Positions 1 through 11,527 of a stretch of 64,000 nucleotides of DNA are shown here, in pieces. The first letter of the stretch is position 1; each line of letters begins with the position of its first letter. Below the pieces are notes generated by a model that saw nothing but the letters and a program-made list of their open reading frames with translations, had not been told where the DNA came from and did not search any database. The DNA comes from Hygrophila difformis (lineage: Eukaryota; Streptophyta; Magnoliopsida; Lamiales; Acanthaceae). The stretch covers positions 45,420,191-45,484,190 of the forward strand of contig JAOANR010000013.1 of assembly GCA_030278955.1 (NCBI GenBank). Reading direction: 5' to 3'. The translations under genes and the position numbers were made by a program.

Positions 1-349
1 AACGCCTGAGAAAATAAACAAATACTTCCTCCATTTTTTTAAGGGTAGTGCTAAATAGACACCCTAATATAAACACTCTACCTTGAAAGTGGTGAAAAGA
101 GTATGGTAGGCAGGATTTCATACAACATTAACTACACAATATTTATTTATTTTTTTATTTTTCTAATCACTTTTATTATTGATTGAAGGCAAGTATAACA
201 AGAAGAATGAGTGAGAATTAAAGTCACCTACAAAACTTAAATTTTAAACAATTTTATGCTATATTTATTGTATTATTTGTTCTAATAATTATAATTATTA
301 TTTTTAATTTATTATCAAACTTATTTATTCATAATCTAAATTGCCAATT

Positions 350-480
350 GGAATGAGGACTTGGTTAGTTAGTGTTTATGTCCCGACTTCCCACCTTATG
401 GTTGGGAGTTCGATTCCTACCCTACCACATATCCATCCCCTTTATGTTCGTTAATGTAGGATTTTGGAATCCAATCACTG
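350..480 (+). mobile_element. tRNA-derived SINE, family B, old copy
   Basis: A box A-like stretch (gaggacttggttagttagtg) is followed by a box B-like GGGAGTTCGATTCC at about 403-416. The same layout recurs in this window at 9285-9375, 9470-9550, 12900-13030 and 32018-32205. It does not fold as a tRNA. It lies inside the MULE-like element. Confidence 0.45.
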
Positions 481-837
481 TTGATGTAATCAGTTTATGC
501 TGCGCACAATAATTTTTAGAATAAAAGGCCAATGCCATCCTTTCACCCTAAAAGAAAATAGTCAATTCAATGTAAAAAAAACTATATCCAAATTATAAAT
601 ATATAATCAGTTTCGTTCTATAAAAAGGCCAATAAGAAAGCCATATCAACATTTATTATTAGTAAAAAATTAGTACTTTAATAAACCAAATTTAAGCATA
701 TCATCAAAAATTTATTTGATTTAAATTTTAAAATTGTTATTCATGTAATTTCAAATCTTCAAAAACTATTGCAAATAATGTAAATAATTATTTTAAAATA
801 TAAAAATGAACAATAAACATAAAATCATATTTAAAAT

Positions 838-840
838 ATA

Positions 841-888
<48 letters not shown>
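838..888. repeat. (TAA)n microsatellite
   Basis: About 17 uninterrupted AAT/TAA triplets inside the MULE-like element. Confidence 0.95.
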
Positions 889-1244
889 TCATATTTATAA
901 GTTAAGTAAACTACAAAATCCTAAAATCAAACACTTCATAGAAAATAAAAAAATATATATATAGTGTGAAATTGCTTACCCAAAAAAATAGTGGGAAATT
1001 CCACCTAGCTTACTTTCACTACTTTTAAGATAGGACATTTATTAGGGTGTACATTTAGTATAATAGGGGTGTTTATTTAGCCAACCCCTTTTTTTAAAGG
1101 TTACACTTCTCATTTGCACGTATGTCAATGCACATTTTCAACGATTAATAACGATAACTATAACAAAAATAGAAGTCAAAGTGCTACAATGAAAAATAAA
1201 AAAAAGTCAAAACGTGACCTTTAAAAAAAAGACGGAGGGAGTAG

Positions 1245-2130
1245 ATATTAGTATATAGCAAAACAAATCTGTATAAAAAATAAATAAATAAATAAAATAA
1301 ATGGGTGAACAGCCGTAGTTGGCCTGTCACTATTCAATTCGAACTGCCACTGATGGTCGTTCGATAGCAATTGAAAACGGGTGTGCATGGCCGTTTCGAA
1401 GTGAAATGAGGAGACGATAATCACCACCGAGGGTTGTTAGGAAAAGTTTAGTTGATGTAATCACCACTATCCATCTATCATTAAGAAATTAATATTTAAA
1501 GTGTTATTACAATCAATTCAATTCAAAACACTCAAGTTTCAATGAATGAAACTTCTGGTTTTCTAGTCTGCCACCCAAAAACAACGTGAACCTTCTCAAA
1601 TAATTTTGCCCAACCCATTGAAAGTATGAAACACCCTCGCACTTTACCAAAAAAAAAAAAAAGGTTTGCTGCTCTCCCCCCAAAAAAAATCGAGCAGCCC
1701 GGTAGCCATAATCCGCCTGGTAGCCTCGTCAAATATAGTCGGACGTTGTCGTTTGTATGAGGCTGTCTGTGGTACACGAACGGCCTAAGGGAATAACATA
1801 ACAAAATATATTCCCATATGATATAAAGAATACAAATGCGAAAAAGACAAAAAAAAAAAAAAAAATTAAATAAGCCCAGGCCGGCCACCGGCCAATAGAA
1901 CAAACGAACAGTTCGTACTCTTTTGCAAACGTCCAGCACTGGATGTAACCGAATGTAATAAGCCCAGGCCGGCCACCGGCCAGTATAACAGCCATGGATG
2001 TAATATTATGCCCCTAACATTTAAGAATTGTTGGTGTTTTAAGGGTAAAATTGATAAAAATAATTTGGGTGCCCTCAACCGGATGTATTTTTAGCTATTT
2101 TTGCCTTGAGTGCCCCATCCTTGGGTTTTT
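1245..2130. other. Intergenic, no gene seen; short GC-rich direct repeat
   Basis: No supported coding region. A 27-bp GC-rich motif containing CCAGGCCGGCCACCGGCC occurs twice, at about 1871-1897 and 1959-1985, against an AT-rich background. Long poly-A runs lie at 1649 and 1849. Open frames here are short, lack family features and run through homopolymers. Confidence 0.5.
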
Positions 2131-2139
2131 AAAGAGATT

Positions 2140-2325
2140 TCTTGTGTATATATAACCGCTGTCAATGTCTATTTTTGTTCAGACACTTTCAACTACAGTC
2201 GAATGAATTACTAAAAACTGCGTCAAGGAAGCGTGGCATATGATTGCCGCCTGCGGCAAGAAACGGCTATTGACGGTCGGATTTCCGCAAATGGAGGTGA
2301 TAAAAAAGATGAATTACTTGAGGTG
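2140..2325 (+). other. Possible promoter plus small first exon, unproven
   Basis: A TATA-like tgtatatataac at 2144-2155 precedes a locally GC-richer stretch that ends in a consensus 5' splice site (TTGAG|gtgagt, about 2324). The open frame through it starts with GTG and matches no family I recognise. No second exon was found. It could be a non-coding transcript or the remains of a gene. Confidence 0.15.
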
Positions 2326-3035
2326 AGTCTTAATTCTTGTTTAGGGTTTCCCAATTTTTATCCACAGCATTGCATTTGTCCGTTTGATTTCCTCATTTCC
2401 ATAGTGTCAGGAAATAGTGGCATCATGTTTACTGTTTAGTTGTATTTTTGAGGTGCGACGCTTTTATTTACTAGTATTAAACTTTTTATGAGTCCGTACC
2501 ACATAAATTACAAAGAAAATACAGTAAAAATCCCTCGACCAAAAAGACATTTTTTTTTAATGCATAAATGCATGTGTAATTAAACTGGCTAGGGAAGGGG
2601 ACTTTTCAATTCGCCATTATAGGCAACATTATAGTGAAAAACAAAGCTCCAAAGTCCAAACGGAATGAAACTTCCAAGGAAATTTTTTTTGTATTCATCA
2701 GATATTCAGATGTCTATTTGAAAATAGAAGTGTTTATGATCGAAGACACCACTTAATCCATATGGACTAATTTAATACATTACTGCAAAGTGCAAGAAAT
2801 CATTTGAACTGAAACGAATTATTTAGCAAACGAACTTTAGCATTATAAGTAGGAGAAAAAAATGATCCAAGTTTAGAACAAACAAAAGTGTCGTTCTCTA
2901 GATAATTATTGACCCTCTCCCATATGATATTGTTCGATCCCATGCATTAATTAGGTCAGGACTGAAAGACACACGACAGCTCATTCATATGCGATGGATG
3001 CAAATAGAGAATCACCAAATATGATAGACTGCTTG

Positions 3036-3357
3036 TTCGGCCCCGTTCTATAGTACTTATTTTCAGGTCTTATTACTTATTTTTTAAAAAAATCAGATCA
3101 GACCAGACCAGACCAGATCAGAAACATTAAGATCATAAGAAACATTAAGATCAGACCAAATTAAATAAGATGAGACTAGACCAGACCAGATCAGATAAGA
3201 CCAGGTCAGATCAAATCATTATAATAATATATAGAAAATAAGATCAGACTAGACCAGAAACATTCAGACCATACTAGACAAATTCAGATCAGATTAGACC
3301 AAATCCTATAAATTCAGATCACACTAAAAAAATTAAGCCCTAGAGAACAGGGCTGAA
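3036..3357. mobile_element. MITE-like element with GACCAGATCA repeats
   Basis: The ends mirror each other imperfectly (TTCGGCCCCGTTCT and AGAACAGGGCTGAA). The interior is built from degenerate repeats of 'cagaccagatcaga' and 'aacattaagatca'. No convincing TSD was found, so class is open; hAT-type is likeliest from the ends. Confidence 0.45.
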
Positions 3358-3359
3358 TC

Positions 3360-4880
3360 TTCATAAGTATAAAATAGGGAGCCATGGCTATTATTACCAC
3401 CCATGCATTACTTCAATAGCCCCCAAAAAGCATAACAGTTCTAAATAAGGCAGCAACTACTGTATGTGAAATAGCTCGCGGTGTGGCTCGCGCTGTCTCT
3501 CACACCGCTTACGCCCAATTCCCTCGATATCACACGTGCTCCTGTGAACCCCATCTCAGGTTGTTTCGCCCCGGCAAGATTTTTTTGGTTTCTAATCCTC
3601 TTTTTCCACAACCTGTTGTTAACAGCATATGTAAATTAGTTTTATAACAAATAAAAAAACGGGCAAAGGTTCCAACATTCATGAGGAACTCTAAAGCTGA
3701 TTTCATATTGTAATTTAATTCCTCCATAGCTGGCCAGAGATGTGATATTCTCACATAATTCTTCCCTAACATTCATGAAAACTAAGGCTGCAACTATGAT
3801 GCTCAGATTGTCTTTTAACGTCACCACTACATTGTATTGCCACAAACTAACGCAACCTGACGACCTCTGCTACTCAGTTAACACTTTAAACTAAATGGCG
3901 AAACGGTAAACTAGGAAAAAACTGAATACTAGATCCTAGGGCCTTTTGGTATGTGTTTTTTTACTTTCAATGGTATAGTGCAGTGCACAATGTAATGAAA
4001 TACTTGAATGTATATACTGCATACGACTTACGTTGGGATTGGTTGGAATCATCAGTGGCTTGCTCTCAGTGGCAATCGAATTATGCAGACCTTTATAACA
4101 AGACAACAAAATAAAAAAATATACTACAAATCTAGAGCAAGTTTAATTTTCAACATCACATGCATGTATGATATGGATTTCAATTAGCTAGGGATATAGC
4201 TTACTAAATGAAATGAAATCGAACCTCACTTTGTTTAGGACCGAGCTCCCAATCGTTTCAACCAACGCCGAACTTCCATTTAACTCTCTAGGCAGGCACT
4301 ACCAAATATGGGTGTCTGTCCACAAAGAATTTTGCAATATCTACACAATAATAATGAGGAGTCAGCCCATCGCATACAATGATAACATAAGATAGGAGTC
4401 TTAAGTCCCCACAGACAGAACAATTAGGTACAGAGGGAATATTAACCATTTATGACAAACATAAGTTTGGGTTCCCAAAGCTTCATATAATCAAGCATAG
4501 AACCATGACAAAAGTTCGTTATGATTTGAACTCACTGACGCATTTCCAACACTGTCTTAAGAAACAAATACAAAAATGTAAGAAAAAAGGTTATTTTCTA
4601 TAAAATATCCATCCAATCTGCGCCGAAAAAATTATTTTTTCTCAAATTAGTTCATTTTGTTTTACCATAAAATGAAATTTCAAATTGGGCAAACAAGTAA
4701 GTTTTGGCATAAGCAAAAAGAACAAACCAAATAAGTACATAGGTGATTCTAAGTGGCAAAACACAGCTGACAGCTTATTCATATTTCATACTCTTTCCAT
4801 TTCCTTCAGATTTCCCCAAAAAAACCTAAATCTGAACCATAACAATCATAAATAAAATTTCTCTGTATGGCATATGATAA
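3360..4880. other. Intergenic, nothing recognised
   Basis: AT-rich sequence downstream of the minus-strand AFP gene. Open frames are short on both strands, without domains or splice structure. The segment nearest 4890-5029 should hold the 3' UTR of that gene. Confidence 0.5.
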
Positions 4881-5029
4881 ATTTAAATTTCAATACATTG
4901 ATATGATGATACACAATGTAGTTTTCCAGAAAAAAAAAAAAAAGGAAAAGAGACAATGAGTGCATTCCCCTTGTGCACCGGTACCCTTACCATGTGTAGA
5001 GGATGAGGTGCAAACAAATGCTGCAGGTG

Positions 5030-6824
5030 TCATAAGAGGGAAGAAGCGCTGGGGTTCACAACAATGTGCTTGAGGGGGTGATCCACGTCGGTGCCACCCG
5101 CGTGCACGACGAACTCTGCGGGCGAGTGGAAGGTCCCATGGCATATGCACATTATTCGCACTTCCTCGCCTTTACCGTATTTGTAGAGAATTCCGTCGAC
5201 CCTTCTGCCGTTGGGGCCGTCTCCTTTGGTGAAAACACAAGGCATATCCTCCATCGAGTTGGACCGGATTTCCCTCCCTCGGTTTCTCGAGGCATCCGGC
5301 CTATTGGAGGGGCTCTCCATATCGGGTGCTCCTCTTGCTTTTGCCGCTGACGAGCCAGCGTCCTGACTGCCCGACTCCTGGAAAGACTGGATGCTGGCCG
5401 GGCTGATTTCACCGCTGGATCCTGAGATCAGACAGATGTTCAGATCATTTCGAAATTAACGATATCATCAAACCTGATGGATCACAGCCTCAGCGTCGCT
5501 TTTGCGGAATACAAAATACTATGGGATGTTTGGGAGTTAGCGGATTCAGAGAGCTCTGAAAACTGTGAGACAATCTCTTCAAGAACTGTGGGAGTCCGTG
5601 GATCTGCTCGCTCCCAAACATCCCATATCATTCAACACCAATGATTCACAAGCAACCAAACATCCCCATATCATTCAACACCAATGATTCACAAGCAACA
5701 TGTTTCTGATTCATGCTAAACAAGAATAAAATTAATCCTATATAAAAATTTACAGGATTTATTGCAAGTTGCAACTCTATTTTTTTTTTATCTTGAGTAA
5801 TTAACAATCCAAACCTCAAACTACAATTCATGGAGTTTAAACCTACAGTTGATTATAAGCTTCTTTTGCAATGATCGTGCATTGTCGAGGTATAACCAAA
5901 CAGAACATAGTAATAGTTCAGATAATGGCACACAATTCAAGACTCATACATGTAAGCAAAGGTCCTGAGACAAGCTCCAATACCTGCCGCCCTAGGTCTG
6001 CTCTCCAAATCCGACACGCTCGAGGAACTGCCGCCTCTCGATTCCACCGATCCTTGTGACCCGGGCTGTCCTGCATAGCTTTTCTTTCCCTTACCCGATG
6101 CAGAATCGATCCCGGTTCGACCACTGGCCTGGTTCGTACCACTTGCTGCCCAATCGGACATCCTTAATTGGGACCTGATCGATGAGCTGGATCGCCTCAA
6201 AGCCGCCAGAGTTTTCTCCCTATCCAATCTCCCCCTCAAATTCATTTCGGTTTCCTTCCTCTCCTCCGCACTCAAACCTGAATTCCCTCCGCCGCTACCG
6301 GCGGCGGCGGTTTCCCTGTCGATTTTCAAGTTTCTTTGCTTCTCAGACCTCCTCCTCTTGGCCTCCATTCTTCTCAAGCTCTGCATCTCCTTCCTCTTCC
6401 TCCACTCCTCCTCCGTCTCGACGGGAAGTGAGGAGGACCGCGTTAGGGTTGCGGACGGTTGCGGCGGAGCCGCCGCCGCCGCGACAGACGCGTCGCTGTC
6501 GTCCCTGACAGTGGGTAGACAGCTGGCAATCGATGAGGATCTAACCAGCGTCTTGGAACTCTTGTCGACGCCGAATCTTCCTCCTAGCGACAGGCCGAGA
6601 TTCAGCTCTACATCGTCGTCGTCGTCGTCGCCGTCGCCGCCCCCTTTCCAGGCCGCGACGTCCCTGGAAGTACCCCGGAATCTCTGCAACAAGTCCCGTG
6701 AGAACCTGTTCGACGAAATGTCCAGTGAAAGATTCTCCATTTCAAATTTCCGCGCTATATTTCGCCTTCTGCTTTCTTCACCATCCTCCATAGACGACGC
6801 TGAGATCCCAATTCGAGACAACAA
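5030..6824 (-). CDS. AFP-type Ninja-family protein (ABI5-binding protein)
   Basis: Two exons: 6824-5984 and 5421-5030 (410 residues). The 562-bp intron is GT-AG, phase 1, and joins one Gly codon. A second in-frame Met at 6791 could equally be the start. Visible parts: an acidic run, then an EAR repression motif LNLGLSL (about 74-80); a basic nuclear-localisation stretch around '[10 protein letters not shown]'; a Ser-rich middle; and the conserved C-terminal Ninja domain from about residue 337 ([16 protein letters not shown] through [19 protein letters not shown]). The family (AFP1-4, NINJA) bridges TOPLESS co-repressors to ABI5-type bZIPs or JAZ proteins in the nucleus. The EAR context fits AFP/mc410 better than NINJA itself, but the paralogue cannot be fixed. 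Upstream G-box/ABRE motifs at 7231-7546 suggest ABA control, by inference. Confidence 0.9.
5523..5628. mobile_element. Small MITE in the AFP intron, with tandem-duplicated edge
   Basis: Ends are exact inverted repeats TGGGATGTTTGGGAG and CTCCCAAACATCCCA. Related copies lie at 14208-14334 and 32232-32350; these share 'ctgctagcggatc' and a right end CCCAAACATCCC. The right edge and flank (5615-5656) are repeated head-to-tail at 5657-5699, apparently by local duplication after insertion. Confidence 0.65.
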
Positions 6825-7230
6825 ACACTAAGGAAGCTTCCAGTTCAGCGAAGGCCGCATCCCTGGCCCCGGGTAAACACTCCATTGTCGACCGATTTGC
6901 ATGAGCACAGATTCAAAAACCCGATCTTTAACTGCATAGTAACCGCCAAAAGATCCAAGATTGCTCCCTCCTGTCGTCTGTGCAGAAATCAACCCAAACA
7001 ATTTCACTTCTTTCTAGCGCGCAGCAGAGGGATTGAGTTGTGAATTGTGAATTTTTGAAATGCGAAATGCGGAATCAGAACTCCCAAATCCCAATAGAGA
7101 GCGGAAAATGCAGAAGAAAGGAAGACTGGAAAATGGAAGATTGGGGGGAGGAGAATGACGAAAATGACCCTGCCTGAGAAGAGTGCCGTTTGGGAAGGAC
7201 AGGTGGCGGAGACGAAACAGGGAGAAGGGC

Positions 7231-7546
7231 GACACGTGGGTCGGTCTGACTGAATTGGCCCCCTCTTTGCTTAATGATGGCAGAGAATTATCCACTGTAG
7301 CAGTCCTCACCGTATCAACGTGGACCTGTCCCCCCCATTGCATCTGGTACAGTGTACTACTAGTAAGGTTTTTCCCCAAATAAATTGATCTGTGGATGGC
7401 TACAGGGGAAGTAGAGTGGGAATGCGTGCAGCGTAGCGGGGCCCGGCGACGGGGAACAGTAGGGAGAAAGGAATTTTGCAAAAGGAAGCGACGCGTGTAA
7501 GAAAGAGGACGACACGTGTATGGGATATGTAGAAGGGCGACACGTG
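7231..7546 (-). promoter_or_regulatory. ABRE/G-box cluster upstream of the AFP gene
   Basis: Three CACGTG cores, each in the context GACACGTG, lie at 7233-7238, 7513-7518 and 7541-7546. An ACGCGTGT, resembling coupling element CE3, lies at about 7491-7498. ACGT-core variants (caacgtgg near 7317, ccacgttg near 7563) add to the cluster. G-box/ABRE plus CE3 is the known arrangement bound by ABI5-class bZIPs in ABA-responsive promoters. Distance to the AFP start is roughly 400-720 bp on the proper side. Function is inferred. Confidence 0.55.
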
Positions 7547-7569
7547 TAGGGCAACTGGAGGGCCACGTT

Positions 7570-8090
7570 GAGACGTATGGGATGTCCTCCCTGATTCTGG
7601 AAATAATAATTCAGCAGTCGCTATCCCCACCTGTCCCCCCATGGATTCTCCCACTGCCATTACAGGACTACTTGCTTATTTCTTTTTCTTTCTTTTTGAT
7701 TATTTTGGTTTTAAATTTTTTCCTTTGTTTATACTAGTATCGAAAAGGGAAAATTGTCCCCTATGATGGAAAGCCGGTGAATTTTGTACAAGAAAAAAAT
7801 TTAATAAATATAAATATATGTATTTTTTTTTTCACTAAATGCATTTGGCTAAACGATATTTGGTGTTCACCTAAAATAATTAATTTATATGTTTATAAAA
7901 TTACATAAATACTACTACTTTTAAAAATCAAATTATGAAAACTAAAATATGCTTAACATTCAAAAATGAGTATGGAAAGAGAACTGTTCAAATGGTAAAT
8001 TTAAACCTTTCAACATTAAAATTAAAAAGTTCGATTTTCCCCGGTATTCAATTTCCCCGGCCTTCTATTCTTCCTCTTATAATTCTTTAT
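7570..8090. other. Intergenic, nothing recognised
   Basis: AT-rich spacer between the AFP promoter and a repeat cluster. No coding frame, RNA gene or delimited element was found. Confidence 0.45.
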
Positions 8091-8096
8091 AATGTA

Positions 8097-8533
8097 CTTC
8101 CTCCGTCCTTTAATATTTTTTACATCCAAACTTTTCACGCAGTTTAATATACATTTTAAATTATTAATAATTCAAGTTCACTACAAGTAAAAATTCTAAA
8201 AGTTCAAAATTTAAAAACTATACGACTCGAAACAAATTTAACAAGATCTCACTTGACTATACATTACGAAAAAAGATTTTTAATAAGGAAAATAATTGTC
8301 ACTAAAAACTCTGTCACTAGATTTAGTGACAAAACCACTAAATTTAATGACAGAATTTTATCACTAAAACTAGTGACTTTTCAGTCACAAATCAGTAACA
8401 ATTATTTCCTCTCTAAAACTCTTTCTTTTATAGTATATATTTTAATTTATATAACTATATTAAAACTTTATGTAAAAGTTTATATAAATAGTAAATATTT
8501 CTAAATATAAAGATCATTTAAGATCGGAGGTAG
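8097..8533. mobile_element. MITE with CTTCCTCCGTC...ATCGGAGGTAG ends
   Basis: Imperfect inverted ends flanked by TA on each side. The interior at 8290-8390 holds alternating 'gtcactaaa' and 'tttagtgac' units, which themselves look like the subterminal repeats of another element. Confidence 0.45.
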
Positions 8534-8575
8534 TATGTAATATAAACTTCCATTATTTTTTCTCTGACTTCACTC

Positions 8576-8577
<2 letters not shown>

Positions 8578-8627
<50 letters not shown>

Positions 8628-8747
8628 GAGTATCCTTCCAAGCTCCATAATTCAACACAAGTTATAAATAAACTTATTCATAAGGAACCTAGACATATAT
8701 GGTCCAACTTTATATGTTTATCGGCTCAAACTCGACAGCAGCAAAAC

Positions 8748-8789
<42 letters not shown>
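8578..8789. repeat. Two long poly-A tracts
   Basis: Near-pure A runs at about 8579-8624 and 8749-8788, separated by ordinary sequence. They may be retroposon tails, but no body can be recognised on either. Confidence 0.8.
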
Positions 8790-8791
<2 letters not shown>

Positions 8792-9164
8792 ATAAAAAAG
8801 AATAAAATATAAAATATAAATATTGGAAGCCAAGAAATTAAAGAGGGACAAGTGCCCATAACTTTATCAACAATGTATTATGTATGTCCCACCTCTCCTG
8901 TTTTGGCAATTTTCTTCTCCTATCCAAAGTTCCAATTTTGCTCAATTCAATCCCCCAGTTTAATTAAATTGAATATATTGCCCCTCCCACTATCTCACTA
9001 CGTGTCCACTTTTCATACCGATTTTTAACTTTTTCACAACACATCATCATCTCTTGTTTTTAACAAAACAAAAATATCGTATTCATACGTTGCTAATCGC
9101 AATAATTTTAGATAAATCAGATCACAATTTTCCTTTTTATTTATGGTAAACCTTGATATTTATG

Positions 9165-9550
9165 TGTCCAAACTATACAAATTACATGAAATCCAAACTA
9201 TACAAATTACAAAGATGTAAAGATAGGGAATAGAGGGTGTGTGGAAGTCCAAACTATACAAATTACAAAGGAGATAAGGATAAGGAATAGAGAGCTAGAT
9301 GAGAATCGAACCTCAAACCTATGGTTTGAAGATAAAGAACATAACCACTTGGATAAAGTCTCATTCTCATTTTCCTTATTTTTTTGGATGAGTCGTTGAA
9401 GGCCTGGGAAATGAGTGGTGGAAGCTCATGAACACAATTACAAATGAGAATAAAAGAGAATGATAGAGGGCTGATGAAGAATCGAACCCCCAACATTCCG
9501 TTGGAACTCAAGGGACTTAACCACTTGGGATAAGTCCTCATTTTCCTTAT
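9165..9550 (-). mobile_element. Two family-B SINE copies, minus strand
   Basis: Read on the minus strand, 9550-9470 and 9375-9285 both show a box A-like 'gactttatccaagtggtta' type stretch and a box B-like GAGGTTCGATTCTCATC or GGGGGTTCGATTCTTCATC. The 3' parts share 'ccaaactatacaaattacaa', which is repeated three times at 9168-9265. The copies sit about 190 bp apart. Confidence 0.5.
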
Positions 9551-10539
9551 TTGACTTAATGAAAAAATTATAGTAGTAAATAAATTTCAAATTAGGCGTT
9601 CGAACTTTATACATGATTTGAAGCGAATTAATGTTCATTACATTACATAGGTGTGTATATTTATTATAAACATTCATTTCCATTTCTGAAATTTCAAATT
9701 GATTGTAGACCCAATTGTGGTTCAACTTGACCTAATGACACTAAATAACTATCAAAATAATTATGTGGTGCAAGTTATAAAGATAGAGATCTTGCCTGGG
9801 ATCTTTTTATCTTTGCAAGATTGAGATTGTAAGATCGAATTTAGATCCTAACATCCTACTAAATTGCAAAAATAGATAAAAATAATTACATATATTAACA
9901 AATGAAATGATAACATAGAATATTATTAGGTAAGTGAAGAAATAAAGCACTATAAACAGTCGAAAGTAATATTCAATACCGATTTTATGAAAACTTGAAA
10001 TTATGAGAGCATATTTTAAATTTTCATAGGATCAAATCGTATAGAATCGTAAAATTTTACCATTAAGATCGAGAGTTTTACAATCAAGATTGGGATCAAG
10101 ATCCTACTAAATTTAAGATCCTATAAAGATCTCGATCAATTTTAAGAAGTGAAATCGTAATATCATAAGATCTTAAGATCAAAATCGAGATCTAAAGATC
10201 AAAATCGAGATCTAATAACTATGATGTGATGCATTCAATTTCAATAGTGCATTGCTATTCACCTAAAAGAATTAAATAGTGCATTGTTTGCGGTAGGGGT
10301 AGGCAAAATATTCGAATCGATTCGTTGAACCGCAAAATCGAAAAAATCGAATGAGAACCGAACCAAATTTCCGGTTAACCGAGGACCCCGGTTCAAATAC
10401 AAATACTTCATTTAAGTATTTGCCCGGTTCAAATACAAATACAAATACTTTAGTTTTTTTTTCCCGATTAATCGAACAAAACCGAATATATTTCTTGTGT
10501 TTAAAAAAATATGTATTGTATATATTATACATATTCAAT

Positions 10540-11527
10540 GGGAAAAGGCCAATATAGTCAATTTTTTTACAAAAAAAAGCCAAATCAGTCATCTTTTTAT
10601 TTTTTGGCCCAATTGGTCCGCTACATATACTAATTACGTCCCAATCGGTCATCCACCCACTAATTATGCCCTAATTACATATTTTTGGCCAAATCAGTCT
10701 TTTTTTCTTTCAAAAATCTAACTTGGTCCGTTATTAATTTTTACACTCTTTCATGCAGTCCAATGCACATTTCAAATCACTAATAACTCAAATTTGATAT
10801 ACGTAAAAATTCTAAAATTTCTATATTTATAAACCACACGACGAGACGAATCTAACAAGATCCTACTTGTCTAATTTTAACTTGTATATCTAGGTACGTT
10901 ATTAACACGACGAGACGGACGTAGATATACAAATTAAAATGAGCCAAGTAGAATATTGTTAGATTCGTTTCGTCGTTTAGTTTATACTCCCTCTGTCCCA
11001 TTTGAAATGTCTCAAAACTTTTTGACATGCAATCCAATGCTTTTGTTACATTTAATATCTTAAAATGTAGAGAAGTAAAAATTATAAAAAAATATATATT
11101 TTAAAACTACACGATTAGACGAATCCAACAAGACCGAACTTGACTATATTTTTTGTCGATATAATTGTGATAATATTAGGTCAAAGTTGATCAATGAACA
11201 GTGTCAAAAGTCAAAATGAGACAATACAAGTGGGACGGAGGGAGTAAATATCGAAATTTTATAATTTTTACTTATATCGAATTTGAGTTATTAGTGGTTT
11301 GAAATGTGCATTGGATTGCATGAAAGGGGACAAAAATTAATAACAGGCCAATTTAGATTTTTGAAAAAAAAATGACTGATTCTGCCTAAAATTTGTAATT
11401 AGGGCATAATTAGTTGGTGAAGGACCGATTGGGACGTAATTAATATATGTAACGGACCAATTGGACAAAAAAAACGACTGATTAAGCTTTTTTTGTAAAA
11501 AAAAGGACTGTATTGACCTTTTTTCCC
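10540..11527. mobile_element. Foldback Mutator-like MITE nested in the hAT element
   Basis: Very long inverted repeats: GGGAAAAGGCCAATATAGTC on the left mirrors the right end (gactgtattgaccttttttccc). The mirror runs through 'ggcccaattggtccg' and 'ccaatgcacatttcaaatcac' almost to the centre near 10900. The TSD is 9 bp, atattcaat (10531-10539) and atatttaat (11528-11536), one mismatch. The uninterrupted sequence at 44347-45068 confirms the site. The right arm is broken by the Stowaway at 10987-11244. Confidence 0.75.
10987..11244. mobile_element. Stowaway-type MITE (CTCCCTCTGTCCC ends)
   Basis: Starts CTCCCTCTGTCCCA, ends TGGGACGGAGGGAG, and is flanked by TA (10985-10986 and 11245-11246). Removing it and one TA restores continuity of the surrounding foldback arm, whose mirror at about 10800-10850 shows the same unbroken order. 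This Tc1/mariner-derived family carries no genes. Confidence 0.85.

Larger units (their letters stand above)
43..1088. mobile_element. Mutator-like (MULE) MITE with 9-bp TSD
   Basis: The ends are imperfect inverted repeats: GGGTAGTGCTAAATAGACACC on the left against GGGGTTGGCTAAATAAACACC read inward from the right. Similarity continues for several tens of bases (a 'ctacctt...agtggtga' stretch against its right-hand mirror). It is flanked by a perfect 9-bp direct repeat tttttttaa (34-42 and 1089-1097), the TSD length of Mutator-like elements. The TSD is low-complexity, so the empty-site copy at 37187 is the stronger evidence. No transposase reading frame. Confidence 0.65.
25..1241. mobile_element. 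MITE with CTTCCTCC...GGAGGGAG ends, split by a MULE
   Basis: The ends read CTTCCTCC and GGAGGGAG with TA on both sides, as in Stowaway-type MITEs. The body is interrupted at 43-1088 by another element. A related uninterrupted copy lies at 37187-37445 and shows the same order of sequence across the junction: cttcctcc, T-run, A-run, ttacact, then tcaatgcacattttcaacg. That copy serves as an empty-site control for the insertion. No coding capacity. Confidence 0.6.

Noticed and set aside
5152..5412. Overlapping minus-strand frame in the AFP second exon
   Set aside because: Shadow frame; the other frame carries the conserved Ninja C-terminal domain and joins in phase to exon 1.
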